A stretch of 64,000 nt of DNA from an uncultured Clostridia bacterium (GTDB lineage Bacteria > Bacillota > Clostridia > Christensenellales > Borkfalkiaceae): NCBI GenBank assembly GCA_949290575.1, contig CASESJ010000001.1, positions 186,001 to 250,000 on the forward strand. Direction: 5' to 3'. The translations under genes and the position numbers were made by a program. Positions 37,031 through 46,467 of the stretch are shown here, one piece after another (position 1 is the first letter of the stretch; the number at the start of each line of letters is the position of its first letter). The notes beneath the pieces are model-generated. The model was not told the DNA's origin, did not search any database, and saw nothing but the letters and a program-made list of their open reading frames with translations.

Positions 37031-38185
37031 ATGGAAAAAGTAATTATTATAAGGTATTGCGAACTCTACCTGAAGGGCAAAAACCGCGGCTTTTTTGAGC
37101 GTGTTTTTGCTATAAATATGGAAAAAGCACTGAAGGGCATAAGACATGAAATTCACCGACAGAGCGGCAGATATCTCGTCGAGGGCTTTGCCGAAGAGGA
37201 TATATCGCTTATTCTTTCAAAGCTAAACAAAGTGTTCGGCATACACACAATTTCGGTTGCGTATAAAGTGACAAGCGAGCTCAAAAACATATTTGAAGCG
37301 GCAAAGCTTATCTGTCCCTCAAGCGGCACTTTCAAGGTGGAGACGCACAGAGCGGACAAAAAGTTCCCTTTGAATTCTATGCAGATAAGCGCGGAACTTG
37401 GCGGAATGTTGCTCGATTTCAATAAAAATCTGACTGTTGACATACATGAGCCGCAGTCTGTCGTCAACGTTGACGTGCGAGAGAACGGCACAACGCTCGT
37501 CTTCTGTGAATTTTTCAAGGGTGCGGGCGGTATGCCTGTCGGAAGTGCGGGCAAGGGACTGCTGCTTATATCAGGCGGTATAGACAGTCCCGTTGCGGGT
37601 CACATGATAGCCAAACGCGGAATGAGCATAGATTGCATACACTTCCACAGTTATCCCTATACAAACATGCAGGCAAGAGAAAAAGTATTGGACCTTGCAA
37701 AAATTCTCTCCGAATATACCTGCGGAACGACTGTTCATATAATCAAAGTCACGCATATTCAGGAGGAAATACACAAAAAGTGCAACGGCGAATACATGGT
37801 AACGCTGTTAAGAAGATTTATGATGCGGATTGCCGAAAAAATTGCGGATAATTGCGGTGCTCAATGCCTGATTACGGGAGAAAGCCTCGGTCAGGTTGCC
37901 AGTCAGACGGTGGAGGGAATGGCATCGTCAAACAGCGTCATAGAACATCTTCCCGTCCTCAGACCTCTTTGCGGCTTCGATAAGAATGAAATTATAGAAA
38001 GAAGCAAGCAGATAGGAACTTACGATACATCAATTCTTCCCTATGAAGACTGCTGTACGGTGTTCTTGCCCAGACATCCCGTAACAAGACCAAAAATCAG
38101 CGATGTAGTCGCCGAGGAAAGCAAACTCGACGTGCAGTCGCTCATCGAAGAGGCGTTGAATACTCTCGAGGTCGTCAGATTATAA
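37031..38185 (+). CDS. thiI: tRNA 4-thiouridine synthase ThiI
   Basis: Adenylates and thiolates U8 of tRNA. 384 residues: an N-terminal ferredoxin-like plus THUMP region (about 1-165), then the PP-loop LLISGGIDSPVAGHMIAKRGM, and DCCTVFLPRHPVTRPK near the end. It lacks the C-terminal rhodanese domain of the E. coli enzyme, as is usual in Bacillota, so the adjacent desulfurase must hand over sulfur directly. It is the last gene before the terminator at 38201. Confidence 0.95.
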   Translation: MEKVIIIRYCELYLKGKNRGFFERVFAINMEKALKGIRHEIHRQSGRYLVEGFAEEDISLILSKLNKVFGIHTISVAYKVTSELKNIFEAAKLICPSSGTFKVETHRADKKFPLNSMQISAELGGMLLDFNKNLTVDIHEPQSVVNVDVRENGTTLVFCEFFKGAGGMPVGSAGKGLLLISGGIDSPVAGHMIAKRGMSIDCIHFHSYPYTNMQAREKVLDLAKILSEYTCGTTVHIIKVTHIQEEIHKKCNGEYMVTLLRRFMMRIAEKIADNCGAQCLITGESLGQVASQTVEGMASSNSVIEHLPVLRPLCGFDKNEIIERSKQIGTYDTSILPYEDCCTVFLPRHPVTRPKISDVVAEESKLDVQSLIEEALNTLEVVRL

Positions 38186-38200
38186 TTCTTAAAAAAATAA

Positions 38201-38227
38201 AAAAGGCGCAATCTGCGCCTTTTTTTG
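38201..38227 (+). terminator. Intrinsic terminator after thiI
   Basis: A 10-bp stem, AAAAGGCGCA (38201-38210) with TGCGCCTTTT (38214-38223), followed by more T. It closes the arg-car-thiI unit. The A run on its left could also let it serve the convergent PBP gene. Confidence 0.9.
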
Positions 38228-38311
38228 TTATAAAGAAATATTACAATTCATTTGAGCTGTACATTGAGTACCATGATTAGTTTGAGTAAGGGGAGCAATA
38301 AATTTATTAAA

Positions 38312-40525
38312 TTACTCGTTGAACCAATCTTTATGAGTTATATCTGGCTGAAGAACGTTGCCTGAATTGCAATTAAAATTAATTCTTTCAAGCGTTATTG
38401 TCTGCCCGAAATATTTATTTTTTCCGTCAGAGTAGTAGGGTGTTACGCTGTAAACGTGAGAACCGCTTTCAGGCGTATCGGTTATCTTTTCTCTCCATAT
38501 ATCGTCATAAATAACAATATTATCGCGTTTTATTAAATATGAATAGTACTTTGTCTGACATAATTGAATAGAAATATTGTTATCATTAACAAATATTTGA
38601 GGTTTTGCTATCTTTGGTTGAGTATATTTGTTGCTTCTGACAACCGGGCAATATTTATCGCAACAGCGAATTTTCAGGGTATTCAGTTTAGGGCAATTCG
38701 GGTCGGCGAGAATAAATTTGCCATCGTTTTCGTAATCTTCTCTGTCTATGAGTATTTCCTTTGTGCCGCTCGTTGTGTCGAGCTTTTGCGGCTCACGGGA
38801 AGAGTAGCAGGTTTCAAGCAAGCCCTTCATAATATTGCAACATTCGCCGCCGCCTGTGTATTGCGTTCTTTTGTTGTCTCTGTCGCCCAGCCAAACGCAG
38901 AAAGTTCTGTCGCTCGTATAGCTGACTGCATAGGCGTCGGTGTTTCCCTGCTCGTTGCCGCAGGTGCCTGTTTTGGTGGCTATATCGTACGATAAATTTT
39001 TCAGTTTTTTCGCCGTTCCTTCCTTGCTGGTTTGTATAAGAATGTCATTAATAAGCGAGCATGTGCCGGTATTGAATACTTTTTTAGATTTTGTCGCATT
39101 TTTTTCTGCGCTGTATATTATTTTGCCGTTCTTGTCTTCAATTTTCTGTATGAAATGTGAGGTAGTGTACTCTCCGCCGTTTCTAAAGACGCTGTATGCA
39201 TCGCATATCTCTTTTATACTGAAACCGTATTTCATTCCGCCAAGGGCAAGTGCAAGTCCATTGTCTTCGTCTGTGAGAGGCAGGTCCATTTTCTGGGCAT
39301 ACTTGAAAGCTTTTTCAATCGTCAGCGCATTCAGCGTCTTGACTGCAGGTATGTTGTAGCTGTATTTTATGCTGTCCGCCACGGTCACGTCGCCGTGATA
39401 CCTGTTGTCGTAATTTTCAGGTCTGTAGCCGCCGAAGTCTATCGGCTTGTCCTCGATTTTGGTAAGCGGGTGAACAATGCCCTCCTCGATTGCGGGAGCA
39501 TAAACCAGGAGCGGCTTAATTGCCGAACCCGGCTGTCTTTTTGCGCCGTTTATGGCGTTTTTGTAGGCTTCTACGCCGTTTGACGAGTTTGTAATGACTA
39601 TTGCAATGTCGCAATCTTCCTGTTGTCTGGCGACGAGTGCCTGCATATCGGCGTTCATGCAGGTGTAAACTTTGCAGCCCGAAAGCTCGCTGTAACAATC
39701 AAGATTGAGGTTTCCGAGTTCAGAATACACGGCGGAGAGGTAGTCGCCGTTGTCGCCGCAGTTCATGTTTTCATTAAGAATAACAGGTTCGTTTTTTGCC
39801 GCCTTGCACTCGTTTTCGTCAATAAATGAGCATTCAAGCATACAGTTGAGCACGAGATTGCGCCTTTTTAAAGCTCTTTCGGGGTCGTTGAACGGTGAAT
39901 AATTGTTTGGCGAGACGAGCAGTCCCGCAAGCGTCGCGCTTTCCGACAGCGTGAGATTTTCCGCATCCTTGCCGAAATAAAATCTTGCGGCGTTCTGCAG
40001 TCCGTAACAGTTGTGTCCGAAGTAAATGGTGTTAAGATACATTTCCAGAATTTTATCTTTTGAGTACTTTTTTTCAAGCTTTTTTGTCAGGCGTATTTCC
40101 TGCAATTTTCTTTTTAATGTTTTTTCGTTGGTGAGGTGCGTGTTTTTTATGAGTTGTTGGCTTATTGTCGACGCGCCCTCCTTGAAGGAGAAGGAGGCAA
40201 TGTTTTTAAATGCGGCTTTGACCATTCTGCGGTAATTCAGACCGTTGTGCGAATAAAATTCCCTGTCTTCCGAGGCGATAAACGCGTTTTTTGTGTTTTC
40301 GCTCAGGTTTTTTACAAGAACCGCGCTTCTGTTGCCCGACAGAGCCGCGCTCTCGATTTTATTTCCGTCGCCGTCGTAAAGCGTAATAGTCTGTTCGTAA
40401 TTTATAAGTTTTGTTTCGTCAAGTGCCAGTCCCGATGTTATTACGATATATACCGTGTATCCCGTCAGGATTATGAACATTATCGCAAGCAGGCTGAAAA
40501 GCACGATTTTACCTAAAGTTTTCAT
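38312..40525 (-). CDS. Class A penicillin-binding protein (PBP1A type)
   Basis: Bifunctional peptidoglycan synthase, 737 residues. An N-terminal transmembrane helix (about 8-32) is followed by a GT51 glycosyltransferase domain with SEDREFYSHNG, GASTISQQLIKN and LEMYLNTIYFG. The transpeptidase domain has the SxxK motif in PGSAIKP, SxN in YSYNIP and KTG in ATKTGTCGNEQ. The C-terminal 150 residues are Cys- and Tyr-rich with a fibronectin-like look and no recognised domain. ATG 40525 has a poor ribosome site. It is divergent from miaB, with only 79 bases between start codons, and no clear promoter was found for it. Confidence 0.94.
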   Translation of the reverse strand: MKTLGKIVLFSLLAIMFIILTGYTVYIVITSGLALDETKLINYEQTITLYDGDGNKIESAALSGNRSAVLVKNLSENTKNAFIASEDREFYSHNGLNYRRMVKAAFKNIASFSFKEGASTISQQLIKNTHLTNEKTLKRKLQEIRLTKKLEKKYSKDKILEMYLNTIYFGHNCYGLQNAARFYFGKDAENLTLSESATLAGLLVSPNNYSPFNDPERALKRRNLVLNCMLECSFIDENECKAAKNEPVILNENMNCGDNGDYLSAVYSELGNLNLDCYSELSGCKVYTCMNADMQALVARQQEDCDIAIVITNSSNGVEAYKNAINGAKRQPGSAIKPLLVYAPAIEEGIVHPLTKIEDKPIDFGGYRPENYDNRYHGDVTVADSIKYSYNIPAVKTLNALTIEKAFKYAQKMDLPLTDEDNGLALALGGMKYGFSIKEICDAYSVFRNGGEYTTSHFIQKIEDKNGKIIYSAEKNATKSKKVFNTGTCSLINDILIQTSKEGTAKKLKNLSYDIATKTGTCGNEQGNTDAYAVSYTSDRTFCVWLGDRDNKRTQYTGGGECCNIMKGLLETCYSSREPQKLDTTSGTKEILIDREDYENDGKFILADPNCPKLNTLKIRCCDKYCPVVRSNKYTQPKIAKPQIFVNDNNISIQLCQTKYYSYLIKRDNIVIYDDIWREKITDTPESGSHVYSVTPYYSDGKNKYFGQTITLERINFNCNSGNVLQPDITHKDWFNE

Positions 40526-40567
40526 TAAAAATAGTATCTATAAAATCAATTATTTGTTGCATTTTAA

Positions 40568-40596
40568 TTGAAAAAAAATGCGAATAATTATATAAT
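40568..40596 (+). promoter_or_regulatory. Sigma-A promoter of miaB, predicting a leaderless start
   Basis: TTGAAA (40568-40573), a 17-base spacer, TATAAT (40591-40596). Transcription would begin near 40602-40604, zero to three bases before ATG 40605. Confidence 0.78.
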
Positions 40597-40604
40597 TGTT
40601 TTAT

Positions 40605-41912
40605 ATGAATAAATTTTACCACATTGTCACTTACGGCTGTCAGATGAACGTGCACGAGTCGGAAAAAATTGCGGGCATACTCAGCGGGATGGGTTATGAG
40701 GTCTGCGAAAAAATTGAAGACGCCGATATCGTCGTGTTCAATACCTGCTGTATACGAGAAAATGCAGAAAACCATGCTTTCGGCAACATAGGTATGCTGA
40801 AAAAGCTCAAAAAGGAAAAGAAGGATATGCTCATTGCCGTCGGCGGGTGTCTTCCCCAGCAGATGCATAAGGCGGAAAACCTTCACGAAAAATTTCCGTA
40901 TGTAGATATAATTTTCGGCACGCATAACCTGCATAATCTTAAAGAACTGATAGAAAAAAAGCTTAAAAGCCGCAAAACCGTCATTGAAATTGACGGCGGC
41001 GAAGGCAGTATCTGCGAAGACGATAAGCCCTTGAGAACGAGCTATCCCAATGCCTGGGTAAACATAATGTACGGCTGCAACAATTTCTGCTCTTATTGCA
41101 TAGTTCCCTATGTCAGGGGAAGGGAAAGGAGCAGGGAAAGCGGCAGAATTATCGAAGAGGTAAAAGAGCTTGTCAAAGGTGGCTACAAGGAAATCACCCT
41201 TTTGGGACAGAATGTAAACTCGTATAAAGGCGATATGACATTTCCCGAACTTCTTAAAAAGGTCGCTGAAATAGACGGGAAGTTCAGGGTGAGGTTTATG
41301 ACCAGTCATCCCAAAGATTTTTCTCCCGAACTTGTCGATGTTATGGCGTCAAATCCCAAGATCTGCAAGTGCCTGCACCTGCCCGTGCAGAGCGGCTCGG
41401 ATGCCGTTCTCAAGGCAATGAACAGGCGTTACACATCAGATGAATACCTTAAAAAAGTTGCTTATCTCAAGGAAAAAATTCCCGATTGTACTATTACAAC
41501 CGACCTTATCGTAGGCTTCCCTGGAGAAACGGACGAGGACTTCGAGGCAACTTTGGAGCTCGTTAAAAAGGTTGGTTATTCTTCGGCTTTTACTTTCGTA
41601 TATTCCAGAAGAGCCGGTACAAAGGCGGCGGAAATGCCCGACCAGATACCCGAAGATGTTTCAAAAGAGCGCATTATCAGGCTTGTGGACCTGGTAAATT
41701 CGCTCACGCGCGCTCAATCCGCGCAATATAAAGGAAAAACTATTGAAATTCTGTGCGAAGACTACGACGAAAAGCGCGCTCTCTACTGCGGCAGGGACGA
41801 GTACGGCAGAATGGGATACTTTTCAAGCGAAAAAAATCTTATCGGACAGTTTGTAAATCTTCGCGTTGACGACGCCAACGGAATTTCGCTGTTCGGCAGC
41901 ATAACGGATTAA
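40605..41912 (+). CDS. miaB: tRNA-2-methylthio-N6-dimethylallyladenosine synthase MiaB
   Basis: Radical-SAM methylthiotransferase that adds the 2-methylthio group to i6A37, the product of MiaA (46.5 kb). The 435 residues have VTYGCQMNVHESEK at the very start, NTCCIRENAENHAFG, the radical-SAM YGCNNFCSYCIVPYVRGRERSR and a C-terminal TRAM domain. The YGC cysteine at about residue 11 is essential, so the start cannot be further downstream. ATG 40605 has no ribosome site and sits at the predicted transcription start. The TTG at 40596 falls within the -10 box. First gene of a unit with mutS-mutL-miaA. Confidence 0.95.
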   Translation: MNKFYHIVTYGCQMNVHESEKIAGILSGMGYEVCEKIEDADIVVFNTCCIRENAENHAFGNIGMLKKLKKEKKDMLIAVGGCLPQQMHKAENLHEKFPYVDIIFGTHNLHNLKELIEKKLKSRKTVIEIDGGEGSICEDDKPLRTSYPNAWVNIMYGCNNFCSYCIVPYVRGRERSRESGRIIEEVKELVKGGYKEITLLGQNVNSYKGDMTFPELLKKVAEIDGKFRVRFMTSHPKDFSPELVDVMASNPKICKCLHLPVQSGSDAVLKAMNRRYTSDEYLKKVAYLKEKIPDCTITTDLIVGFPGETDEDFEATLELVKKVGYSSAFTFVYSRRAGTKAAEMPDQIPEDVSKERIIRLVDLVNSLTRAQSAQYKGKTIEILCEDYDEKRALYCGRDEYGRMGYFSSEKNLIGQFVNLRVDDANGISLFGSITD

Positions 41913-41916
41913 TTTT

Positions 41917-44487
41917 ATGGCTCTTTCACCTATGATGCAACATTACTTTTCCATGAAGGAAAAGTATAAAGACTGTATTATTTTTTATCGTCTCGGCGAC
42001 TTTTACGAGATGTTCTTTGACGACGCAAAAGAGGCGTCGTCCGTGCTCGACCTAACTCTTACGGGGCGTGATTGCGGACTTGAGGAGAGAGCTCCCATGT
42101 GCGGAGTGCCCTTTCACGCGGCCGATGCATACATTGCAAAGCTGGTCGGCGCGGGCTATAAGGTTGCAATCTGCGAACAGCTCGAAGACCCTGCGCTTGC
42201 AAAGGGAATGGTCGCGCGCGACGTCATAAGGGTTGTTACTGCAGGCACTCTCACGGACGAGAATTATCTCGACGCTGCCGCAAACAACTTTATCTGCTGC
42301 GCGTATAAGGAGGGAGAAACTTGTGCTCTCGCCTGGGCGGACATAACGACGGGACAGATGGAATGTTCTGAGTATTCAGGCAATGACAGCGTTGCGCGCG
42401 TGCTCGAACAGATGTTGAAACTGTCCGTAAGAGAGATTATCTGCAACGATGAAATGTTGTTTGCCTCAAAGGGTGCGCCCGAGGCAGAGAGGGGGCTTCT
42501 TCCCAGATTTTCAAGTTATCCCGCATGGGCTTTTGCCTATGCAGCCGCAAACAGATGTCTGTGCGAACAGCTTAAAACGTCTTCTCTGTCCGCGTTTGAA
42601 ATTGACGGCAAAAATGCCGCAATCTGTGCCTGCGGTGCGCTCATTGAGTATCTTAAAGATACTCAGAAGCATACTCTCAGTAACATAGACAATATAAAAT
42701 ATTCTTCTTCGTGCACAAGACTTCAGCTCGATAATGCAGCCATAAGAAATCTCGAGGTTGTAAAGAGTATGTCCGAGGGCAAGAAGTACGGTTCGCTTTT
42801 GTGGCTTCTGGATAAAACAAAAACTGCGATGGGCGCAAGGCTTCTCAATTCCTTTCTGCTGTCGCCTTTGGGCAACGCGGACGAAATTAATTACCGCCTC
42901 GACGCCGTAAACGAGTTTTTTGACGCGACGGTTATAAGACTTGCCATCTCCGATATGCTTTCGCAGGTCAGGGACATGGAGAGGCTGACGGGTAAAATTT
43001 CAAACGGAAACGTCATGCCTGCCGACTGTCTGTTGCTCGCACAGTCTTTGAATGTCGTTCCCAATCTCGCATTCCAGCTTTCAGGTTTCACCTGTAAGGC
43101 GGTAAAAGACATCTGTGCAGACCTTATCGACCTTTCGTCCGTAGCAAACCTTATAAACGCAATTATCTGCGACAATCCGCCCGCAACGCTCAAGGAAGGC
43201 GGGTATGTCAGAAGCGGATACAGTCGCGAGCTCGATGAACTGCGCTCTGTAAAAGAAAACAGCCGAAATATTTTAAGTCGGATGGAGGCGCGCGAGCGCG
43301 ACGTCACGGGAATAAGAACGCTTAAAATCGGGTTCAACAGAGTTTTCGGCTATTATATCGAAGTGAGCAAGTCGTTCAAGGACAAAGTTCCCGTGGAGTA
43401 TCACAGACGCCAGACGCTTGCAAATGCCGAAAGATTTATAACCGACGAGCTCAAAGAGCTTGAAGATAAAATTCTCAACAGCGAGGAGCTTTCGTTGAGG
43501 CTTGAGACGAGCATTTACGAAGAGCTTAAAGAAAATCTTTTGCAGCACATTTCTGATTTCAAGCGTATCGCGGCGGCGATAGCCCGTCTGGACGTCTTTG
43601 TCGCGCTTGCGGAGGTCGCGAAATCGCGCAAATACTGCCGTCCTGCAATAGTAGAAGGCGACAAGCCCTTAAATATCAGGGAGGGCAGGCATCCCGTCGT
43701 CGAAGCGTTGTCCAAAGAGAAGTTTGTATCCAACGATACATATCTCGACGAGGGCGAAAACCGTACGATGATAATAACTGGACCCAATATGGCGGGCAAG
43801 AGCACATATATGCGTCAGACTGCCATAATCGCGCTTATGGCGCATATCGGTTCGTTTGTTCCCGCAAAAAGTGCGGAAATCCCCGTGCTCGACCGCATTT
43901 TTACCCGAGTTGGCGCGAGCGATAACCTCATTCTCGACCAGAGTACTTTTATGGTTGAAATGATTGAGGTTGCGTCAATTCTTCGCAATGCGACGAAGAA
44001 CAGTCTGATTATTCTCGATGAAGTCGGAAGGGGTACGAGTACGTATGACGGACTATCCATTGCCTGGGCGGTGGTTGAACATATTACCTGTCATATAGGC
44101 GCAAAGACGCTCTTTGCGACGCATTACCACGAGCTTACGCAGCTTGAAAACAGATTGGACGGCGTAAAGAATTACAAGATAGCCGTCAAAGAAATCAATG
44201 GCGGCATAGTCTTTCTGCGCAAAATCATGCGCGGCGGGACAAACAGAAGTTTCGGCATAGAGGTTGCGGCTCTTGCAGGAGTGCCCGCGGCGGTGACTGA
44301 CAGAGCAAAGACTATATTGAAATCTATCGAAAACGGGGATATAACGTCGTCTGTCGTGTCCGAAGAGGCGTCAGAAGAGCACGCTCAAAGCGAAGTCGAG
44401 AGAATTTTAAGCGAACTCGACCTCAACAATCTTTCGCCAATGCAGGCATTTATGGTGCTCAGCGATTTAGTTGAAAAGGTTAAATAA
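41917..44487 (+). CDS. mutS: DNA mismatch repair protein MutS
   Basis: Mismatch-recognition ATPase, 856 residues. The N-terminal mismatch-binding domain has FYRLGDFYEMFFDDA, which contains the Phe-x-Glu reading motif. Connector and lever domains follow, then the ATPase with GPNMAGKSTYMRQ (about 622), a DQSTFMVEM signature and LDEVGRGTSTYDG. The C-terminus keeps a helix ending in a region like that used for tetramerisation. Four bases separate it from miaB, and its stop overlaps the mutL start. Confidence 0.97.
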   Translation: MALSPMMQHYFSMKEKYKDCIIFYRLGDFYEMFFDDAKEASSVLDLTLTGRDCGLEERAPMCGVPFHAADAYIAKLVGAGYKVAICEQLEDPALAKGMVARDVIRVVTAGTLTDENYLDAAANNFICCAYKEGETCALAWADITTGQMECSEYSGNDSVARVLEQMLKLSVREIICNDEMLFASKGAPEAERGLLPRFSSYPAWAFAYAAANRCLCEQLKTSSLSAFEIDGKNAAICACGALIEYLKDTQKHTLSNIDNIKYSSSCTRLQLDNAAIRNLEVVKSMSEGKKYGSLLWLLDKTKTAMGARLLNSFLLSPLGNADEINYRLDAVNEFFDATVIRLAISDMLSQVRDMERLTGKISNGNVMPADCLLLAQSLNVVPNLAFQLSGFTCKAVKDICADLIDLSSVANLINAIICDNPPATLKEGGYVRSGYSRELDELRSVKENSRNILSRMEARERDVTGIRTLKIGFNRVFGYYIEVSKSFKDKVPVEYHRRQTLANAERFITDELKELEDKILNSEELSLRLETSIYEELKENLLQHISDFKRIAAAIARLDVFVALAEVAKSRKYCRPAIVEGDKPLNIREGRHPVVEALSKEKFVSNDTYLDEGENRTMIITGPNMAGKSTYMRQTAIIALMAHIGSFVPAKSAEIPVLDRIFTRVGASDNLILDQSTFMVEMIEVASILRNATKNSLIILDEVGRGTSTYDGLSIAWAVVEHITCHIGAKTLFATHYHELTQLENRLDGVKNYKIAVKEINGGIVFLRKIMRGGTNRSFGIEVAALAGVPAAVTDRAKTILKSIENGDITSSVVSEEASEEHAQSEVERILSELDLNNLSPMQAFMVLSDLVEKVK

Positions 44488-46466
44488 TGGCAAAAATAAA
44501 TATTTTATCTGAAGAAATCTGCAACAGAATAGCTGCCGGAGAGGTCATTGACAGACCTTATTCCGCCGTCAAGGAAATGATAGAAAACAGCCTTGACGCG
44601 GGAGCTACCGAAATTGAAATCTATATCGAGCGCGGCGGCAAAGATCTGGTCCGCGTCGTGGATAACGGCAGCGGCATAGAAAAAGACGATATGCGTGCGG
44701 CATTTTTTTCTCACGCCACAAGCAAAATCGCCACGGTCGAAGATATAGATAAAATTACGACGCTCGGCTTCAGGGGCGAGGCGTTGGCAACCATCGCGGC
44801 AATTTCCAAAGTTGAACTTGTCAGTGCGACGGAGGGCAACGGGGCATATAAAGTCGAGTGTGACGGCGAATATATAGGAAAAGTAGAGCCCGCAGCGTTT
44901 GAAAAGGGTACTTCGATAACCATGCGGAATATCTTTTTCAACACCCCTGTAAGATTAAAATTTCTCAAGACAGACAAAAAAGAGGAGACTGACATCACCT
45001 CTTTCGTCACTCGCTACATTCTCTGCAATCCGCGCGTTGCATTCAGATATTATGCTGACGGCAAACTCATTCTTCAGTCCTACGGCGGAGGACTTGAAGA
45101 GGCTGTCGCACAGGTCTACGGCGCGTCTTTTCTTTCGCAGTGCTTTAAAATCAGCGCGGACAGAAACGATATAAAAATTTACGGTTTTATAGGCAATCAG
45201 AACTTTTTTAAGCCCAATAAGAGTTATCAGAACATCTTTTTAAACGGCAGGTGCATAGTAAATAACGTAATTTCTTCTGCAATTTCGCAGGCTTATGCGC
45301 CCTATGCCATGAAGAGAAATTACCCTGTCTATGTTCTCTTTGTCGACGTTCCCTCAGACATTGTGGACGTAAACGTCCACCCCAATAAGACTGACGTCCG
45401 CTTTGTGGACAATCAGCTTATCTACGGTACGGTCTATAAGGTTATTTCGTCCGTGCTCGACGGAACTACCAAGGCTGCAGACTTTGTGATAGAGAATAGT
45501 CGCGTTCCTGAAATTCAGTCGACCTTTGCAGACAGCTCGTCCAAAAATGCCGTCTATGCGGCAGATTTTTCGCAGAGTTCAAAAGTTTACGATAAAAATT
45601 TTGACGATGTGAAAATGCCTGTCTTCAAGCCCGACGGCAGCATAAGCGTCAAAAAGGACGAGCAGATTGGCGGTATTGTGCCTGAAGTCAGACAGGAGAG
45701 CGTCTTTGAACGCATGGAAAGGCGAGGCGCAGAACCGCAGAGCATTGAGCAGCTTCCGCTTCACCGCGTGTTCCCGCAGGTAAGCCAGCCCAACAGAATG
45801 CGTGTTTGCAGCGGTATAGCCAGTCAGGATATTGCCGCAAGCGTTGAAAATGAAAACGCGGAGAGGCTCGAACAGCAAAAAATCAGCTATGAAAGCTGGA
45901 AATATAAGGGCGAACTCTTCAATACCTATCTCTTATACGAGTATGCGGACGAGGTCTATATCATAGACCAGCACGCCGCGCACGAGAGGCTTATTTATGA
46001 TAAGCTTATGGAAAAACTGCGCGCAAGACAGTCTGTTGCGCGCCAGGGAATGCTAATTCCGTATATTCTCGATCTGAATGCCTCGGAAAGCGCGTTTATT
46101 TCGGAACACCTTCAACTCATACGCTCAATGGGGTTCGATATCGAGCCTTTCGGCGCGTGTGCATACAGGGTAAACGAAGTGCCTCTCGATTTGCAGAATA
46201 TCAATCTTGCAGACTTTTTTGCCGAACTTCTGCATGATACGGACAATCTTAAATCAATTAAGCTTGAAGACGTTCTGCGCGAAAAAATAGCTATGACAGC
46301 ATGCAAGCACGCCGTAAAGGGCGGCATGGCTCTGACAGACGCCGAAAAGGACAAGCTGATTGAGATGATGAAGGGCGATACGGGACTGAAATGCCCTCAC
46401 GGCAGACCCGTATGCGTAAAGCTTACTAAATATCAGATAGAAAAAATGTTCAAAAGGATAGTGTAG
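44487..46466 (+). CDS. mutL: DNA mismatch repair protein MutL
   Basis: GHKL ATPase partner of MutS, 659 residues. The N-terminus contains IAAGEVIDRPYSAVKEMIENSLDAGA, DNGSGI and GFRGEAL. A disordered linker spans about 335-475. The C-terminal domain carries the nicking-endonuclease elements expected where MutH is absent: DQHAAHERLIYDK, ACKHAVKGG and CPHGRPV. The last Glu of the DQHA(x)2E(x)4E motif is Asp here. Coupled to mutS by a one-base overlap. Confidence 0.96.
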   Translation: MAKINILSEEICNRIAAGEVIDRPYSAVKEMIENSLDAGATEIEIYIERGGKDLVRVVDNGSGIEKDDMRAAFFSHATSKIATVEDIDKITTLGFRGEALATIAAISKVELVSATEGNGAYKVECDGEYIGKVEPAAFEKGTSITMRNIFFNTPVRLKFLKTDKKEETDITSFVTRYILCNPRVAFRYYADGKLILQSYGGGLEEAVAQVYGASFLSQCFKISADRNDIKIYGFIGNQNFFKPNKSYQNIFLNGRCIVNNVISSAISQAYAPYAMKRNYPVYVLFVDVPSDIVDVNVHPNKTDVRFVDNQLIYGTVYKVISSVLDGTTKAADFVIENSRVPEIQSTFADSSSKNAVYAADFSQSSKVYDKNFDDVKMPVFKPDGSISVKKDEQIGGIVPEVRQESVFERMERRGAEPQSIEQLPLHRVFPQVSQPNRMRVCSGIASQDIAASVENENAERLEQQKISYESWKYKGELFNTYLLYEYADEVYIIDQHAAHERLIYDKLMEKLRARQSVARQGMLIPYILDLNASESAFISEHLQLIRSMGFDIEPFGACAYRVNEVPLDLQNINLADFFAELLHDTDNLKSIKLEDVLREKIAMTACKHAVKGGMALTDAEKDKLIEMMKGDTGLKCPHGRPVCVKLTKYQIEKMFKRIV

Positions 46467-46467
46467 C

